A DNA stretch of 7,437 nucleotides from an uncultured Eubacteriales bacterium. Lineage in GTDB: Bacteria > Bacillota > Clostridia > Oscillospirales > Acutalibacteraceae. Below, piece after piece: positions 6,872 to 7,437 of the stretch. The stretch covers positions 1 through 7,437 of the forward strand of contig ONNU01000160.1 of the NCBI GenBank assembly GCA_900319255.1. Direction: 5' to 3'. The translations under genes and the position numbers were made by a program. Each line of letters begins with the position of its first letter. Within the stretch, counting starts at the first letter, position 1. A model generated the notes under the pieces. The model worked only from the letters and a program-made list of their open reading frames with translations. It searched no databases and was not told the DNA's origin.

Positions 6872-7071
6872 CTGACCCTCATATCGTACAGCATCTCCGG
6901 CATAGATGTTAACGTTTCGATGATTTGTCTGTTATCAGCATCCCATACGCGGTCAAGGTAATTGCCGCTGTTTTCAGCCGATGCTGTCAGCGCAGATGCA
7001 GGAAACATCCCGGATACCAATGTAAGAGCCGTAATTGTTGTGAGTGCCCGGTTGAAATACTTTTTCCTCAT
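6784..7071 (-). pseudogene. N-terminal piece of the secreted protein: signal peptide and first mature residues
   Basis: From ATG 7071 the frame begins MRKKYFNRALTT, a basic n-region, then a hydrophobic stretch with AL and VSG, and a signal peptidase I site at ALTASA before EN (cut after residue 32). The mature protein starts ENSGNYLDRVWDADNRQIIET. After that the frame loses its sense and ends at 6784, whereas the neighbouring frame carries VNIYAGDAVRYEGQ. One missing base near 6913 (ACGGTT shortened to ACGTT is the simplest model) explains the break. An upstream in-frame ATG at 7140 lies above the promoter and is not used. Confidence 0.82.
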
Positions 7072-7079
7072 ATATATTT

Positions 7080-7096
7080 CCTCCGTTTCAAAACGG
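7080..7096 (-). promoter_or_regulatory. Ribosome binding site of the secreted protein gene with an adjoining inverted repeat
   Basis: GGAGG at 7084-7080 lies 8 bases before ATG 7071 and fixes the start. Directly upstream, CCGTTT and AAACGG (7096-7083) form a perfect 6-base inverted repeat with a 2-base centre, and the second arm runs into the Shine-Dalgarno. It could be an operator or a small RNA hairpin that masks the site; neither is proven. Confidence 0.6.
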
Positions 7097-7117
7097 AAAC
7101 TTACCCATAATACCACT

Positions 7118-7126
7118 ATTATATCA
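7118..7126 (-). promoter_or_regulatory. Extended -10 promoter of the secreted protein gene
   Basis: The minus strand reads TGATATAAT, identical over nine bases to the -10 of the kinase remnant. No -35 matches at 16-18 bases upstream. Transcription should start near 7111, giving a 40-base leader before the ATG. Confidence 0.55.
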
Positions 7127-7131
7127 TGTAA

Positions 7132-7147
7132 AGCGTACAAAAACGCT
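7132..7147 (-). promoter_or_regulatory. Inverted repeat at the -35 position of the secreted protein promoter
   Basis: AGCGT and ACGCT form 5-base arms around a 6-base spacer where a -35 would lie. With the weak -35 this suggests an activator or repressor site. It differs in sequence from the inverted repeat upstream of the kinase promoter. Confidence 0.35.
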
Positions 7148-7165
7148 ACAAATCAGTTAAAAAAA

Positions 7166-7188
7166 CAGATATCTGAAAAATATTTTTC
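7166..7188. repeat. Two overlapping AT-rich palindromes
   Basis: CAGATATCTG (7166-7175) and GAAAAATATTTTTC (7175-7188) are perfect palindromes sharing one base. They lie about 45-70 bases upstream of the -10 at 7118. A/T tracts at this place can act as an UP element or be bent DNA, but no protein site can be named. Confidence 0.4.
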
Positions 7189-7437
7189 TGAATTGCAAAA
7201 ATATCTTTCCCTCTCACCACGACCGATAATGCAGACAAAAAAGGTAGTGTACCGGCGTTGATGTTCGCAGTTGATACTCATTTTATCTGGTCACTAACCA
7301 CTACAAACTATTAACTTTGAACTGCCCTAAGTGTAAAATTAAGATTGGCAACGAAAAACTATCGCATACCGACAAAAAATGCCGCCAATAAATTATCTTA
7401 CAATCGCGAGGAAAAAGCCTTGCATGGTCATAACTTA
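7189..7437. other. Intergenic stretch with no convincing gene; possible zinc-ribbon remnant
   Basis: I see no gene with start and ribosome binding site. On the plus strand, bases 7311-7391 read LTLNCPKCKIKIGNEKLSHT followed by DKKCRQ and a stop. The CPKC pair and the later C recall the end of a small zinc-ribbon protein, but a TGA lies about 45 bases upstream of this stretch and no start is available, so it may be a remnant or chance. Near the right edge GAGG at 7409-7412 precedes a TTG at 7420, which might open a gene beyond the window; the evidence is too thin to call it. Confidence 0.3.

Larger units (their letters stand above)
2915..7071 (-). pseudogene. Large secreted modular repeat protein, broken by three frameshifts and one amber codon
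   Basis: Joining the open frames gives a continuous protein of about 1,385 residues. The order is: Sec signal peptide; a segment followed by glycine-rich beta-helix-like repeats; a CxxC...CxxC knuckle; a Listeria-Bacteroides-like repeat; a second beta-helix-like segment; a Cys-containing module; an InlB-type repeat; a BspA-like leucine-rich segment; a second copy of the Cys module; and a C-terminal domain. Lesions: a missing base near 6913 (after RQIIET), an extra base near 6451 (after SGIGAG), a missing base near 6240 (after CGTL), and TAG at 3622-3620. On both sides of each lesion the protein resumes in register with its repeats. The start at ATG 7071 has GGAGG 8 bases upstream. There is no LPXTG, dockerin or transmembrane anchor at the end, so it was probably secreted or non-covalently bound. 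A role in adhesion is a guess from the architecture. Confidence 0.85.

Noticed and set aside
7242..7252. Hairpin GGTA-N3-TACC with a T run on the minus strand as a terminator
   Set aside because: A 4-base stem with a 3-base loop is too weak, and no minus-strand gene is seen directly upstream of it.

Overview
The window looks like chromosomal DNA of a clostridial Firmicute, most probably a Ruminococcus-type (Oscillospiraceae) gut bacterium. The reasons are strong GGAGG-type ribosome binding sites, moderate-to-low GC, extended -10 promoters, and a secreted modular repeat protein whose C-terminal region resembles those I associate with ruminococci. This assignment is inference. Every gene I can support lies on the minus strand, so the layout is read from the right end to the left.

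From 7437 to about 7148 I see no convincing gene, only AT-rich palindromes and a possible remnant of a small zinc-ribbon reading frame. From 7123 to 2865 there is one transcription unit: an extended -10 promoter with no clear -35, a strong ribosome binding site, and a gene of about 4.2 kb for a very large secreted modular protein, closed by a good terminator. Its order is signal peptide, beta-helix-like glycine-rich repeats, a four-cysteine zinc knuckle, a Listeria-Bacteroides-type repeat, a second beta-helix-like segment, two copies of a Cys-containing module around an InlB-type repeat and a BspA-like leucine-rich segment, and a C-terminal domain. The gene is broken by three single-base frameshifts and one in-frame amber codon, so I call it a pseudogene.

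From about 2792 to 1665 there is a second unit with its own extended -10 promoter, an inverted repeat over the -35 position, and a terminator. It held a seven-transmembrane sensor histidine kinase of the LytS/His_kinase type. The frame is broken before the H-box, and soon after the H-box the kinase runs directly into the last two thirds of a Cro/C1-type helix-turn-helix domain. The ATPase domain is missing, so this is a chimeric remnant.

From 1607 to 1 there is an apparently intact operon: a canonical promoter, a MoxR-like AAA+ ATPase of the YehL type, and, overlapping its 3' end by 40 bases, the start of a DUF5682 protein that runs off the left edge. In other bacteria this pair is followed by VWA and SWIM zinc-finger genes, so the rest of the system is probably just outside the window. 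Its function is unknown.

The main message is the contrast: two neighbouring signalling and surface genes decayed by several independent lesions, with promoters and terminators still recognisable, next to a clean conserved ATPase operon. If the lesions are real and not assembly errors, this is a patch of ongoing gene loss. I found no CRISPR array, tRNA, rRNA or intact mobile element.
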